Shown here: positions 1 through 12,575 of the stretch, one piece after another
How positions within the stretch are numbered: position 1 is the first letter of the stretch
Layout of the letters: every line of letters starts with the position of its first letter
Source: Maylandia zebra
Taxonomy: Eukaryota > Chordata > Actinopteri > Cichliformes > Cichlidae
Assembly (NCBI RefSeq): GCF_041146795.1
Contig: NC_135176.1
Location: forward strand, 15,617,286-15,681,285
Direction of reading: 5' to 3'
DNA: 64,000 nucleotides
Made by a program: the position numbers and the translations under genes
The notes under the pieces: model-generated
Seen by the model: the letters and a program-made list of their open reading frames with translations, nothing else
Told to the model about the DNA's origin: nothing
The model's database searches: none

Positions 1-147
1 CACCAAATTTCCACTTCCCACCTGAGAGACAACACTGAAGTCCCTTTAGAGCTGCTTGGATCACCTGCGCAGATTACACAATTTTATATAAGCAGGATTG
101 AATTAATCTGTTTCTCGTTTAAATGTTTGTTGTTGAGTATCCAGTAC

Positions 148-2182
148 CATGCAGTAGAAGAGCTCATCAGTGTCGGGAGGTTTGGTTGACTGCAGCGTTT
201 TCAGGAAGGCTTGGAAGCACACACTTCTGTACTGATCATCCAAAGGCGGCTGACCAGGTATCCTGCAGGGACAGATGCAGACGATTAGAGCGACAAATAC
301 AAGCTTAAAGATGGAGAAACTGGCACTGCGTCTCATTCGAGTTCCAGATTCGAAGCAGCTCTTCAGAAATCAGATTATAGACACTACATCCAGGCTTTCA
401 TATAGCCTGCAGTTTACACAGATAAAAATGGCTACTGGCTCAAGCATGTTGTAGCAGTACCTGAGACAGATGTTGGCCATGCAGGTAAGAGCAACGCGGC
501 GCAACTCCATGTTTGACTGAGATGGAGAACTATACTGCAGGAGGAATCCCTCTTCACCCAGTAAGTCGCTGAGGTGCTACAAATATATATACAAAAAAAA
601 TCTTGACGTAAATAGTCAACAGTTAGGGCACACTTTTCGGAAAGTGCACTAAATATCTACCTGGTGGCACTGAGGTCCATTCCCATAGACTACAGTGGAG
701 AGTGCCAGGAGGACGTCTGTGTGGGTCCACGTACTGCATACTTTCAGTGCACCTGCAGTATAGTTCACCAGTACATCCAGCGTGTGCTCATACATTATTA
801 CCTTAAAAATAAAAGACAAATGTGGCTGTAAGTGCAGTATATCCCAACAACTACACAAGCTTTTATGACATCCCATTCTGTTAGTATGGAGTTGGTTGTC
901 GTGATATAAGAGTTTCCACTAAGAGAATCCTCTACAGGCTTGTAAATTTCGTCCTCTCATCCAGAAGAGCATTTATGAAGCCTGATGCTGATGCTGGAAT
1001 CTCTGTTCTAGTTCATCCCAAAAGGTGTTTGACGGTTGGATCAGTTTGGCATATTCTTCCGCATCAAACTAATCCTAGCACATCTTTAAGGAGCTTGCTT
1101 TGTGCACTGGGGCAGACCCAAGTTGGCACAGTTTCCCTAAAGCATTAAGATATGCCTTTACTGGAACCATCAACCCAGACCAAACAAACTTTATAGATGG
1201 CCCACTGCTGTCCGATATTTGGTGATGCAAAGCTGCTTGGCCATAGAAACCATGCCACGAAGCTCTCTATATATGGTTTTAATGCCTATTGAGGTCTGGA
1301 TGTCTGTGGTTATTGATTTATTGCTTCCACTTCGCAATAATACCACTTAGTTGGCATCGGTCATCCTGTTATAGTACCACACTCGACTTCACCGATTTTG
1401 TTCATCTGTGGCAACGAGACTGAACGAAACACCTCAGTTCAGTGACAACTCAGTACTTTTGTCCATATAGTGTAAATGCGACAAAAGCAGTCCTAACAAT
1501 ACATAAGTGTACATGTGGCACAAGCATGACCTGTTACCTTCAGCTGGTTGAGCAGATGATGGACAACCTGGCAGAGTTTGATGACTAGATGCTCCTGAGT
1601 CAGGGGCACAAGACAGCTGGCATGTTTCAGCAGAGAACACACGTCCTGAAATGGAAATAATACACCAATACAGAAAAGAAACAAAATGCTGATGTCACAG
1701 TTGTTGGTTTAGTTTAGAGCTAGTCTCTTATTGGTTATATGGTTATCCTCGGGGCTCTGAAGTGCGTGGGTTTATGGCTATTTCAGTGTTTATTCATCCC
1801 AGCTCTGCTTCTAAATACAGAGGCGGCAGACTTTTATAGAGTTTGTGTCGCTGAAAACAGACTACAGGTCCAAAGCGAGTGTCCGTACCTCTGGACGGAT
1901 GTTGACAGCGGGCTCGAAGGTCCTGTTGTAGTTTTCGGACAAGAGTTGGTCAAAGAGCAGGTTGAGCTCCTCTTTGAGTTGGACCGAGTCTGCTCGCAGG
2001 GCTCTCAGTTTTATGGCGCAGTTGGAAAACAGTTTCTCGGCCTCCGACTGTGAGCCGGGCCCCCAACCGGACGGCTCCATGGGAGTGAACGGAGCGGCCT
2101 CAGCGGACAGAGGCACCGGGGGGAAAACAGACACACCACCGCGGACAAGAGCCGGGTGTGACAACCCGCTCTGAGCCGCCAT
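148..2182 (-). CDS. heatr6: HEAT repeat-containing protein 6, 5' part (gene runs off the left edge)
   Basis: Five coding exons are visible: 1889-2182 (start codon at 2182), 1538-1645, 661-801, 461-576 and 148-262. All have AG/GT borders and matching phase. They give about 258 N-terminal residues of a protein that is about 1,180 residues in human. The pieces match human HEATR6 in order: LLFDQLLSENY at the end of exon 1, then LVPLTQEHLV, then CSTWTHTDVLLALSTVVYGN, then a helical repeat ending in ANICLR, then PGQPPLDDQYRSVCFQAFL. These are alpha-helical HEAT/ARM-type repeats. The human gene is known as amplified in breast cancer; its molecular role is poorly known. Exon 5 ends at a donor after a Tyr-Cys-Met codon run, and positions 1-147 are the next intron. 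The start was chosen because it is the first in-frame ATG of the exon. Later exons lie outside the window. Confidence 0.93.
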
Positions 2183-3140
2183 TACTTCTACTATCTCCTC
2201 GGTGGTTATTGGGCTTTCTTTAAAGCATCATATCCAAGAGTTCAGCTCATTACCGCCCCCCTGCGGTGAAAACCAGAAAAACAAAACTATCCATTTTACA
2301 GCGTTTACCGCTGTTGTGCCAAAAAGTGATTGTCTGCCAAAAACTGTTTTCCAATGTTTCTGTGTGTTTTTTATGTGTAATATCTTTACGTATGTATGGA
2401 GGCTTGTTTCTTCCACTGAAAAAATACAATAAAATAATTAATTTTTTATTTTTTCTGCTATCCAAAAGCAGAAAATTTCACATTAGGCAACTCAAAATTT
2501 TGAATTAGTTAAAGTAAACTTTTGCCTGCATGCGTAGTCAACTTTATTTCACTGGCAGACATTAGCTTCCACGTAGTTTGATTTGCCATTTATTTTTTCT
2601 AAAACTGTGCTTAACTTTACTGTAATTTTTTTTCACAGGAAAGCAAACGGTGAGAAAAGGCTGCAGTACACCACATTACACAAGAACTTAAGTGTTGAAT
2701 AAAGGTGTTCATACCAAATACTAGCTTTTAAGATCATTTGAAACTGTACAAATTCGGTTTTTGCCTTACACACCGCATTGTAAATGCACAAAAAAAAATT
2801 TCTGCATTTCCAAACAAGAGGTACTCTATATCTGCCTATTTGCAGTTATGTCAGAGCACCTAAAGTTTAGATGCATCACAATGCTTCAGAATACACGGGA
2901 GATAAAGTGCTCGACAGCCCAACAGGGTGCCAAGCCATTAATAGCTCATGGAAGTGAAATGAATTTAAAGCACACAAAGCATTTTGAACCAATTTACTGT
3001 CGTCAAAGTTTTTTCTGGTCAATATGATGAAAATATCACAATGACTACTCACTGAATTACATTCCCAAAGATCTACAACAACACTACAAGTGTCAACAGG
3101 AATGTTTAGGCATGTACAAAACCCTTAAAATCTCAGTATT
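2183..3140. other. Spacer between heatr6 promoter side and dynll2 3' end
   Basis: This holds the 5' flank and presumed promoter of heatr6, then AT-rich sequence. Short open frames on both strands have no recognisable protein and no splice support. No repeat family is recognised here. Confidence 0.5.
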
Positions 3141-3148
3141 TTGCATCC

Positions 3149-3154
3149 TTTATT
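3149..3154 (-). promoter_or_regulatory. dynll2: Polyadenylation signal AATAAA, likely for dynll2
   Basis: The plus strand reads tttatt, which is AATAAA on the gene strand. It lies about 410 bases past the dynll2 stop codon, implying a 3'UTR of roughly 3135-3562. Other signals inside the UTR cannot be excluded. Confidence 0.45.
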
Positions 3155-3562
3155 TCATGTAAGCAACAGTCTCAGCATGGTTTGTCAGTGAAAATCAAAA
3201 GGATAACAAAAAAGGCTGTTGCTCATTTTAATTCAATGAAAATAAATTATACAGTCATGTGAACTAACATACAAAGTCTGTGCCACCACAACACAGCAAA
3301 TTACTGGGAAGTCATGAGCCACAATGAGTCTGTTAGAAGTGCAGAGGCTGACTGAGTGCTGTCACCATAAGTCATTTTATATTGGCATTTTCTATGAATG
3401 ACACATCACCAGTCCAGGCATTACACAAGCTCAAAGCACCAGCCACTGTTGGTAGTGTTGCAGGAGACAAAAATAATAACAGGCTGAAGACGGCAAGAAA
3501 TTAGGAGGTAGTCATGTAGCAAATGGGAGAAGAAATGCTGAAATAGTTTAGGAGCCCACGTC

Positions 3563-3925
<363 letters not shown>

Positions 3926-4491
3926 GTTGGCTTTCTGACTGCAGGAGACAAAGCAATCTTTACCGTGTCCGCTCAGCTCTTACCTTCTCATGACATCACT
4001 GTTATCACACAATGTGCCTAAGGAAGCGGTCACTGGCTGCAGGGGTGCCTTTTATTTACTTTCATTTTGAATAGATGATTTACATGATTTGCAAGTGAGA
4101 GCTAAATGAAACCAGGACACTATCCAAAACAGCTGATGGAGATAGGCGTCCCTTTTATTGAGGTCCCTCGTGTAATTTAAGACATTAACATAAAGGGCCC
4201 TTTATGTTAGGATCACAAGAAATAGAAGCCATGCGTCGCTGGCATCATTATTTGGTAAATGTTGCTCGAATAGCCCAGTTTAACCATTGCAACACGCAGT
4301 ATCGCTAATTTAACCCAACAACGGTGTAAGTGCTCCGATTACCAGGTTTGCAAATAATGTGCAGCAAGTAAGGTAAGAGCCTGAGAGCGTGGATGAGCAC
4401 GCGGGGTACAGAAACCTCAACCCTCGCGCTGACCTGCTCACTGTGACAATTCGCAGCAAAGGTTAGAACCAAACGTGCATTTTACTCTTAC

Positions 4492-4565
4492 CGTCTTTCA
4501 AGAAAGTCTTAACGTGCAACGGAGTGCGATGAAGGGACCGCGCAGGTTTTTCCTTTATTTATGCA
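4492..4565 (-). promoter_or_regulatory. dynll2: dynll2 non-coding first exon and TATA-like promoter
   Basis: On the gene strand a donor GACG|GTAAGAG ends at 4492. About 60 bases upstream is an AT-rich box (CATAAATAAAGG, 4554-4565) in otherwise GC-rich DNA, which would place transcription start near 4525. This fits the splice acceptor just before the dynll2 ATG. It is inferred from sequence only. Confidence 0.5.
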
Positions 4566-4599
4566 AGGAAGTGTGCCCCCGTGCGGAACGCCCTCCACT

Positions 4600-5009
4600 T
4601 CACATTCACCACGTGATTGGCTCGAGCGAAGCCTCCACCCTGCCAATGGCGTGGTTTTACTTGCGGACAGCACCCCGCATCTTATTTCCACCCAGAATGC
4701 AACGTTTCACCCGTTCCCTCCCCCAACTTGCCCCATTGATCCAGGTGATTGATGTGCAACCCCCCTCGGGCCCAAAATATGCACATTCATAACTAATAAA
4801 ATAGTTATGAACAAGATTTTAGTTTTTTCAAATCATATAACAAACACAGGTTCAAATTGTCCTGGTTTGCTTTTTCTCTTTTTTCTCCCTTTTCCACAGT
4901 CCTCAGTACCTCACAGTAACATTAAATTATACCCGTTATGATCATTTTCAACTTCATATGTTTTATTCTTGGGCTCCCATTGCATGACTCATAATCATCC
5001 TTATTTATT
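4600..5009. other. Upstream flank of dynll2, no gene seen
   Basis: GC-rich DNA with CCAAT-like and GC-box-like strings passes into AT-rich DNA. No coding or RNA gene is recognised. Confidence 0.4.
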
Positions 5010-6260
5010 CATGCTGGTATGACTGTAATTTTATTTGGTGTCCATTTCTACCCTCTTTCAGAAAGGTAGTGTAGATAACCAAGACCCTAAACTGAGGCAT
5101 TGCAAATGTGCCCAGAAGTTTACTTTCACTTATCACAAGCATAAACATCACAGTCCTTTTGTGTGTTAATGATTTCTTTGAACTGTTCTTTTTCCACAGT
5201 GTAGTGATTTTACAGCATACATCTTTAATGATTTTAAAGAAACAAGTTGGAATTATTTTGGATTCTCTATAATCCACAGAGAGTCAATTTTGTGCACACA
5301 CTCGCTTAAATCATTTAAGTTGTGCTGAAAGTTCTACAGTGTTTTTTTAACTTGATAAGACCTATTAACTTCTCATTGATTGTCACAATTGACTATAAAT
5401 GGTAGTTTCTTTGCCAACACATAAAGTATTTATTTGACAGCAGTTGGTGGATTGACCAATGGGGAAGTCCAATGGGAAAGTCCAAGGAACTCTTCGGTGA
5501 AGATCTAAGGAAGAGGATTGTAGATCTACACAAGTTGAGAAGGTCTCTTGGAGTGATTTCTAAACAACTGCAGGCTCCAAGATCATGAGTTCAAAGTACA
5601 TAAGTACAAGTCATTCAGATGTGTCACCACTTTTCCAGTGTCTGGAAGAAGACCCAAACTGTCACTGAAATTGGTTAGTACGTTCAAGGGAACCTCCAAG
5701 GCTCAAGCAGGCCATTAACTGGAACTGCTGGAACACCATGGTGACCCTGCAGGGTCACTGTCCACTGTCACCATTAACTGAGATGTCAAGCTTGACTGAA
5801 ATTTCCAGCCATGAACAAACCAAATGCCTGGAGATCCTTCATACCCCGTGAACATACCCCACGGTATGACACGGTATGGCCAACCATAGTGATGGTAGCA
5901 TCATGTTCTGGGGTTGTTTAGCTGCCACTGGTACTGGTACACTGCACAAAGTGGATGGAATCATAACGAAAGAGGGCTACCTCCAGATTCTTTAACTTCA
6001 CCTCAAATTAAGAGCTAGATGTTTGGAACTTGGACCCAACTGGATGCTTCAACAAAAAAATGAACGCAAATACACGTGAAAACAGGCTAACATTAATTTT
6101 CTGGAATAGCCTTCCAAAGTCATGACCTCAACCTCAGTGAAAATTTGTGGGATATGCTTAAAAGCTGAGTCCATGCCAGAAACCAACCAACAGAAGAGCA
6201 GTCAAATATCAGGCCAGAAATATGTCAGAAACTTGTAGACGTACTGTGTAATCTGATAAA
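5010..6260 (+). mobile_element. Degenerate Tc1-like DNA transposon
   Basis: Translating around 5460-5590 gives recognisable Tc1 transposase text: KELFGEDLRKRIVDLHKLRR followed by SLGVISKQLQ, part of the N-terminal helix-turn-helix domain. Further pieces include the DDE-domain stretch near 5880-6000 (a GSIMFWGCLAATGTGTLHK-like reading) and the end near 6110-6170 (a SHDLNLSENLWDML-like reading). Stops and frameshifts interrupt every frame and the DDE domain is patchy, so it is dead. Terminal repeats were not delimited, so the ends are approximate. Confidence 0.8.
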
Positions 6261-6299
6261 TCTGCAGAAATTGTACAAAAAAGAAAAACAGGAAAACAG

Positions 6300-7700
6300 G
6301 AAACTGTAAACTGATTTTTTATTGAAGCTTTTCAATGTACTGGAGATTATATTTATCCTAATGAATATGCATCTTCTGCAGAAAAGCGCTGACCTAAGAG
6401 AAATGTGACATACATAAAGTCACATTCTCCTGTAACCTCCCAGTCTCCCCACCCTCCGTAAGTGTGTTCATGTTTAGCTTTACCACTCTCCTTATGTGCG
6501 TGGATCCATCCTGCACCTCCCAGCCCTCCTCCTGGATTACACCAAGCTTTGATCATGTTAATTTAAAAAAGAAAAATAATTCTCATCAGGAAGCCTTCCC
6601 GTGTGGAAAGAAATTTTCTTTCTGCTGTTTGAAGGCCAATTTAAAGTTTGAATATTTCTACAAAATGTTTCCACTTTGATGGGGTTATGTGGACAGGGTC
6701 AGGGGTGGGGATCCTCTCCCGGTAAATTGCTCCCATGCTCCTGCTCCATGTATCCATCCTGAAGCCTAATCCTAATCCGGCTCCGGAATGGGGAGACAAT
6801 GAGCCCAGTCCAGACCTTCAGAATACCAGCAGAACCAAAGAGAAGGAGGCAAGTTAGAATCACACCTTCAGGAAAATGCTTAAAGAAATGTCAACAAATA
6901 CAGCTACCAGGGACAGAACCATCACAGGACTTTATAATGTTTTAGAAAAATCTGCAGGGACTACTGAGAAGAATCACTGGACTTTAGGGGCTTGTCTAAC
7001 CTTGCCGGTATGAACTTTAGAATGTGAGCATGCAACAAACAAAACCTTTACTACAACCACAAACATCTCATTACAGTAATCAGCTATGTTCAAGCATATA
7101 TTTATGGCTAAAATGGACTAAAGCCTTATCTTATGCAGATTTCAGATATAGAGACCACAGCCATTGGTGCCATATCTGACTCCTCCTCCTGCTTATCCTA
7201 ATATGAACAGTCTCCTCTGTTCCCATCCTATCCTGCTCCTCTGAACTCTGAACAGAGAAACACGGGAAAGGGTCAAAATACAATTTTATAAGCAATGCTG
7301 GTAACAAATATATGTATATTAATATATATACATCCATAACAACCCCAGTATAAAAACCAAAACACAAAGCATACAATCCACACACAGGTTGGAACTGGAA
7401 GAGGAGGAGTACACACATAGGAAGGGACAAGTTTGCAGGAAAAAGGTTTAGATCATTGTGCGTGAAAAGGGTGAGAAAAGGATATAAGTAAAGGGGACAT
7501 ACATAAACCAGGAAAATTCAGCTGGTCTAAAGCAAAATAAATCCCGCAACAGAAATCTGGGGGAAAAGAAACACACAAGAGATGCAGGAAACAGTTAACA
7601 CAGCAAATGGTCCATGGAGATCTGTTCTGTGAAGTCTGTCGTCTCCACTCTGAGACGAGCTGGTGGGATGAGCTGGTGGTTTATGTCATAGGAGGGGCGT
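6300..7700 (-). other. Duplicated srsf1 3'UTR belonging to the pseudogene copy
   Basis: Several blocks match the 3'UTR of the intact gene in the same order. Positions 6500-6545 match 12808-12848 (the gtggatccatcctgcacctc block), 6680-6850 match 13010-13210, and 7160-7262 match 13515-13618. Conservation of non-coding blocks shows that a genomic segment, not just an mRNA coding part, was duplicated. The section includes an AT-rich insertion near 7300-7340. Confidence 0.75.
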
Positions 7701-10700
7701 CTAGGTGCGAGAGCGAGAGCGGGAGCGTCGGGGAGAGTAGTGAGGAGATCCTCTGCTGCGATGTGGGGAGTAGCTGCGTGACCCGCTGTTGCTCCGGCTT
7801 CGACTATGGCTACGAGAACGTGAGCAACCGTAGCTGGGGCTGCGAGGGCCGTCCATCTTTATGCGAATGTAGGGCGTCTCACCCTGAACATACAAACAGA
7901 AGAGCGGGAATGGCAAAAGAGCTGCTTGATTACATTAATTGTGGTTAAAAACATTTGGAAAAGATTGCTGCCCTCTTACAAAGAATCTCCACGAAAGAAA
8001 TTAAAAATGGTCTTAACATTGTACACCATCTGATTAGTGTCATTAATGTAGAATTTCACCATTTTCCTCACTCTCCCTGCTCGAAATTTTGTATCAGGAC
8101 TTACCTTGGAAAATTTAAATCCTAAAATTTACTCCCAGAGCTATTCATTGCAGCGACTCTAACCTACCTCATGGGAGCAAAACTTGGTGTTATCCAATTT
8201 ACGGATGGCGTAGGTCATGTCTTCCTTGCGTACAAACTCCACCACGCCAGTGCCATCACGGTACACGTCAGCATAACATACATCACCTGCCTCCCGCATG
8301 TGATCCTTCAGGTCCTGCCAACTCCCGCTGGGGGGAAGGCCTGACGTGAAGAATAGGGATGTTATAGGAAATGTAACACATTAAGGTGGGGAGGTAATAA
8401 GATGCGAGGTGACAAGATGCACGCGCCTACCTGAGACTATAACCCTGTACTCGGAGCGCCGTGACAGGGGACCATACCGTCCCCTTGGGGCTCCTAAAGC
8501 TCTGCCACCACCTCCCCTTCCACCTCCACTTCAAGGGAATTCAACACGCAGACGGTAGCCATCATAGTCGTAACCATCACGTCCATAAACAGCATCCTCT
8601 GCATCCCTGAAGAGTGATACTGACACTCACGCACTCCTCGGAACATGACAGAGGGTACCGACTTTTGACTTTTGGACTACTGAAGACTCAACATATCACT
8701 TTAATGTGTTAACGTAAAACTGAGCCAATCTAACAACAAGCATACAACTTTTTCTTAAGATTCAGAGAGGCAATTTGATGGTCTGTTTTCATTATCTCAT
8801 TTGTAGTGCAGACGAATTAGAGTAGTCTTGTTGTCCAGTTTACCCTCAATGATAAAAAAATGGTAAGGACAAAACAGTATGCAACCACAGACAGTATAAA
8901 ATGTGTTGCCACCTACTGGCTTCTGAAGTCTGGGTTAAAAAGCTTGGAGGTGGGGATTTTTGCGCAGTCAAGCTGGTGCTTTGAAATAGGATGTGAGGAA
9001 AGAAGCTTCTCTTTGTGAAACCACATGCTTAAGTGGTTAGCCAATGAGCATTACCTTTGTGAAACTTAGTATGAGAAAGATTTAAAACCGTGACTCAATT
9101 TTTTAAATTCGGTATTACCCCAAATGAGTGACTGAACCCATAAACTCAGCAAAAAATTGCTTAGAAAGGTTAAGTAAGAAAGCCAGTTTCCCGTAGATTT
9201 ACATAGGAACCCAAGTATTTTGAAACTGCAGTTATTGCCCCCTAGTTGGCAATCAAATAGAATGCAGATTTAATTGCTTTCACTTTTCAGACTTGCAAAG
9301 CACATCTGTGTTTTATATTAAACCCATAAATAACCGAAGGCATTAAAAATATTGCTTCACCCAAAATAAAATTGCAACATTGGTCTTAATTTACTTTTAC
9401 AACATTATCTAAAATTGGCATAATTTTCTGAGGACACTTCTTACATGGAGAGACCAATACAGCTGTGTAAATAAATCACAGTGCACATTAATTAGACATG
9501 GGAAGTGTTTTTAGAGAAACGTCATTTCTTTATTAAAACACTCAGACCCCATCAGTCCCAGTGTCACTCTCCATGGTGCTGAAACAGCAAACTATGTTCT
9601 GTCTGTTCAATCATTTTTTAATTGAAACACACACTTTTACAGAAAAGCTGGAAATAGAGCTGACTGCCTACTTCCAGTGGTATGAAGGATTTCATTAAAT
9701 ACAAATGGGAAATATCAGGGGGACTTACAGGGACGTTTTCAATGAGGTTTCAAGATATCTTGCTCATCTTACTTCATAATTGCTTTATTTTACTTTTAAT
9801 ATAGTGTTTACTTAATTAAAAAAATTATTTAACTGTTTTAGCTAAATTCTAGTTACAGATGTTTATTTTTCTACTGATAAGTTCAAAGAACAACTCTCCT
9901 GTAAATCATTTTGAAGATAAATAGTTTAATTTGGTCAAACTTTGTGAAGCAAGTGCCAGGGATACTACTTTAAAAGGCTTTGCAAGGTTTACTGTTCAAA
10001 TTAATCTGTTTATTATAATCTATATAATAGGGTCTTTGTGCAGACCTTTGAAAACATCTCTGGATAATACAGGTGGGAGTAGACCTGTGTACCTGAGATG
10101 ACCATATTACAAATATCTGGTCACTATGGCATAATACAGAGCCAATAAAATGAAAACATCTGAAACCCAGCAGTCTGTATCCGGAACCTGTGAAACTAGT
10201 TGGTTAAAATCTATGGAAACTCATTTCTGCCACTTTCTAACTCATATTTTGGAGAAATAATACCAGAAACTGAAAAAGAATAAGGACATTTTGAGGTATT
10301 AAGTTGGAGTTTTGACTTATGAATGGCATATGTCAAAACTCTTTGTTTCTTCCTCCTTAGTGGTAGAAATAAGATTTCATAAAAAAACTGAGCTTATAAT
10401 TTAAAACCAATATTATCTTATTAACACCAGGGGCAAATCTACAGGGGGGGGGGAGGGTTCAAATGTCCCCCTGGTGTAGAGCATTGCCCCTCAGCTTTTA
10501 TATCCTTAAAATACTTGTAAAAACTAATTGCTTATTTATTTATTTATTGGGAGGGGGTTTTGTTGTCTCATTTATACCTAAAACTGTCTGTTTTCTTAGA
10601 AGAGATAATGATACAATATATAGTTTTAAAGTGTTTTTTGTGGATATTTTGTTGACTCCATACACATACATTGCCCCAAAAGTGATAAATACAAATAAAA

Positions 10701-10996
10701 AACAAAACATTTTTAAGCACAATTACCTACAATTGTCACCCAAATTAACAATGACAACCATTTCAATATACATGCTTATTCTGAAGTACAATTCTAAAGT
10801 GTGGGCATTAACATGAATCTCTTTGGCGTTAAAATCACCTTTAAAGTCTGTTCTGATATTTCGGTGTAAACATGAGTTAAAATGTGGCACTGCAGCCCAC
10901 CTCGGGTCCTCAAATTCTACGAAGGCAAACGGCGGACCTCCTCTCCGGTTTTTCAGGTCAATATCGCGAATGATTCCGTATTTATAAAACACGTCC
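7701..10996 (-). pseudogene. Tandem, intron-containing srsf1 pseudogene
   Basis: Four segments match the srsf1 exons in order with introns kept: 10901-10996 (second half of exon 1, starting at [18 protein letters not shown]), 8431-8606 (exon 2), 8168-8340 (exon 3, 173 nt, the same length as the intact exon) and 7701-7883 (RS exon, 30 nt shorter than the intact one). Exon 1 lacks the start codon and first RRM strand, and just upstream is unrelated sequence with an in-frame stop. It also lacks three codons (Glu-Asp-Leu) before FYKYG. Exon 2 has an in-frame TGA where the intact gene has an arginine in FPRSGRG, a CGA-to-TGA type change. Exons 3 and 4 and their splice sites remain intact. By eye, exon 3 differs from the intact gene at about 11 of 173 sites. 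It is an unprocessed duplicate, probably not making SRSF1 protein; transcription is unknown. Confidence 0.9.
8610..10900 (-). other. Large intron 1 of the srsf1 pseudogene
   Basis: This 2.3 kb gap between the first two pseudo-exons is AT-rich. The intact gene has only about 460 bases here (16073-16536), so insertions have enlarged it. No transposase or gene is recognised. A run of G at 10443-10451 and a TTTA repeat near 10530-10548 are simple sequence. Confidence 0.5.
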
Positions 10997-10999
10997 TAG

Positions 11000-11769
11000 C
11001 GTGCTAGCGCTAGCAGCGAGCTAGGGTGACAGTTAAACGTCTGCGGCCCGAACAAGCAGTTAGGGGGAAAATAGATAAATAAAGACACAGCTTTTATCTG
11101 TAAAAACAAAATATGTGCTCACAGTTTGACTGGACTGGTGACATGAGTGCCAATACTGAGGAAGACCATCATGACGCTACTGAATGGAGACCAGGGACAG
11201 CGTACGTCACACGCACACGTAATAAAGCGGCAGACCGCTTCTACAAGTGCGAGACAAAACGTGATCTTAGATAAGAGAGCGAGAGACAAAATAGTTCTAG
11301 TATTTATACAAGTCGTGTTTCAGCACCCACTAGATTTTCAGCCATCACAGTTTAAACGTGCTGGCACAGACACAATCAAATACTTGCATTTTTTTTCTTT
11401 TAAAGAAATGCCTTTATTTAAATAGGTATGTGATGATGAGACAAGAAAGCAGGAAAGACTGAAGCTGAATACGAACCCAGTTGCTATAAATGACCCTGAG
11501 GCTCAACTACTTAAGTAAACCAACACCTGAGGAAGTTATTGAATAATAATGAATATCGTTAACCCCACTCTCAGACCTGGACAAACGGGAAGAGTTCTGT
11601 CAGGAAAGCCATTTGGCATAAAATCTGTCCAAGACCAGATTACCAACAACTGCCTCCAGAGCTGTTGCACAATAATGTGCCTGAAGATGACAGAAGAGTG
11701 GGGGAAGATGTTAATCTTTTCTTCTCTCACTGCCTCCTAACACTAACAAGAGACAGCACAAGCAAAGAA
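11000..11769. other. Spacer beyond the duplication breakpoint, no gene seen
   Basis: Homology with srsf1 stops at about 10996. The following sequence shows short open frames without recognisable products. Confidence 0.4.
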
Positions 11770-12330
11770 GACAGAAGGCAAAGATGGAGGTGGCAAAGTT
11801 GAAGTTAAGAATGTCATTGAAAATTACCAGAATGGACAAAATTAGAAAGTAGTAGATCAGAGGGACGGCTTAATTTGAAGACAAAGTTAGGGAGACAAGG
11901 CAGAGATGGTTTGGACATGTGCAGAGGATGCATAGTGGGACGATTGTAGTTCAGGGGGTTGAGAAGCTTATCTGTAACCGGAAGGTTGCCAGTTCGATCC
12001 CCAGCTCTGTCCTGGTTGTTGTGTCCTTGGGCAAGACACTTTACCCTACCACCTACTGGTATTGGCCAGAGGGGCCGAGGGCACGATATGGCAACCTCGC
12101 CATTCAGTGACTGAATTGTGAAGCGCTTTGGGTGCCTAGAAAAGCGCTATATAAATGCAATCCATTATTATACTAGACAAATGAAGATGGAGTTGCCAGG
12201 CAGGAGTAAAAGAAGACCTCAGAGAAGATTCATGGATGTAGTGTAGGATATACAGAGGACTGATGTCATAGAGGACAGGGTGAGATGGAGGCAGATGATC
12301 CATTGTGGAGACGTCAAAGTGGACCAGGCA
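11770..12330 (+). mobile_element. 3' end of a non-LTR retrotransposon (LINE), split by a SINE
   Basis: On either side of the SINE are the two halves of a common fish LINE reverse-transcriptase tail. The left half ends in a WFGHVQRM-like reading (gatggtttggacatgtgcag). The right half continues as RMELPGRRKRRPQRRFMDV-like, then DRVRWRQMI-like. Frames are broken, so it is a remnant. The clade was not fixed; RTE-like is possible. Confidence 0.65.
11938..12172 (+). mobile_element. tRNA-derived SINE inserted in the LINE remnant
   Basis: The 5' part looks like a tRNA gene promoter, with an A-box-like stretch near 11947 and a clear B box (GGTTGCCAGTTCGATCCC, about 11983-12000). A non-tRNA body with ttgtgtccttgggcaagaca follows. 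The tail aagcgctatataaatgcaat is a common end of teleost SINEs. It interrupts the LINE text, so it is the younger insertion. Confidence 0.75.
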
Positions 12331-12569
12331 AGAGGAAGAAGAATGAGGCAAATCTGGCTTCATCATAAGAGACAAAGAAGTGTAGAGTGCGGGACTGAAA
12401 GATCTGAAAGAGGTAGCACCTTGGCAAACAGTGCTCCTGCTAAGCTATGAGATTTTTAAGACAATGAAATTAACAGCAGCCACCTAGAGGAATATGTTCA
12501 AATACTCTGTACACACCATTTTTAATGCAGTGAAAGAAAAAAGTCAGTTCATCTAATGTTGTAGAACGT

Positions 12570-12575
12570 TTTATT
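12570..12575 (-). promoter_or_regulatory. srsf1: Polyadenylation signal, likely for srsf1
   Basis: The plus strand reads tttatt, AATAAA on the gene strand, about 1.45 kb past the srsf1 stop. The sequence 12576-14029 matches the length expected of the long conserved SRSF1 3'UTR and is partly duplicated with the pseudogene. Confidence 0.5.

Noticed and set aside
7607-7948. 113-codon plus-strand frame
   Set aside because: Antisense of the pseudogene RS exon.
11938-12172. Possible tRNA gene
   Set aside because: Only the promoter boxes are tRNA-like; the body and tail are those of a SINE and no cloverleaf could be drawn.
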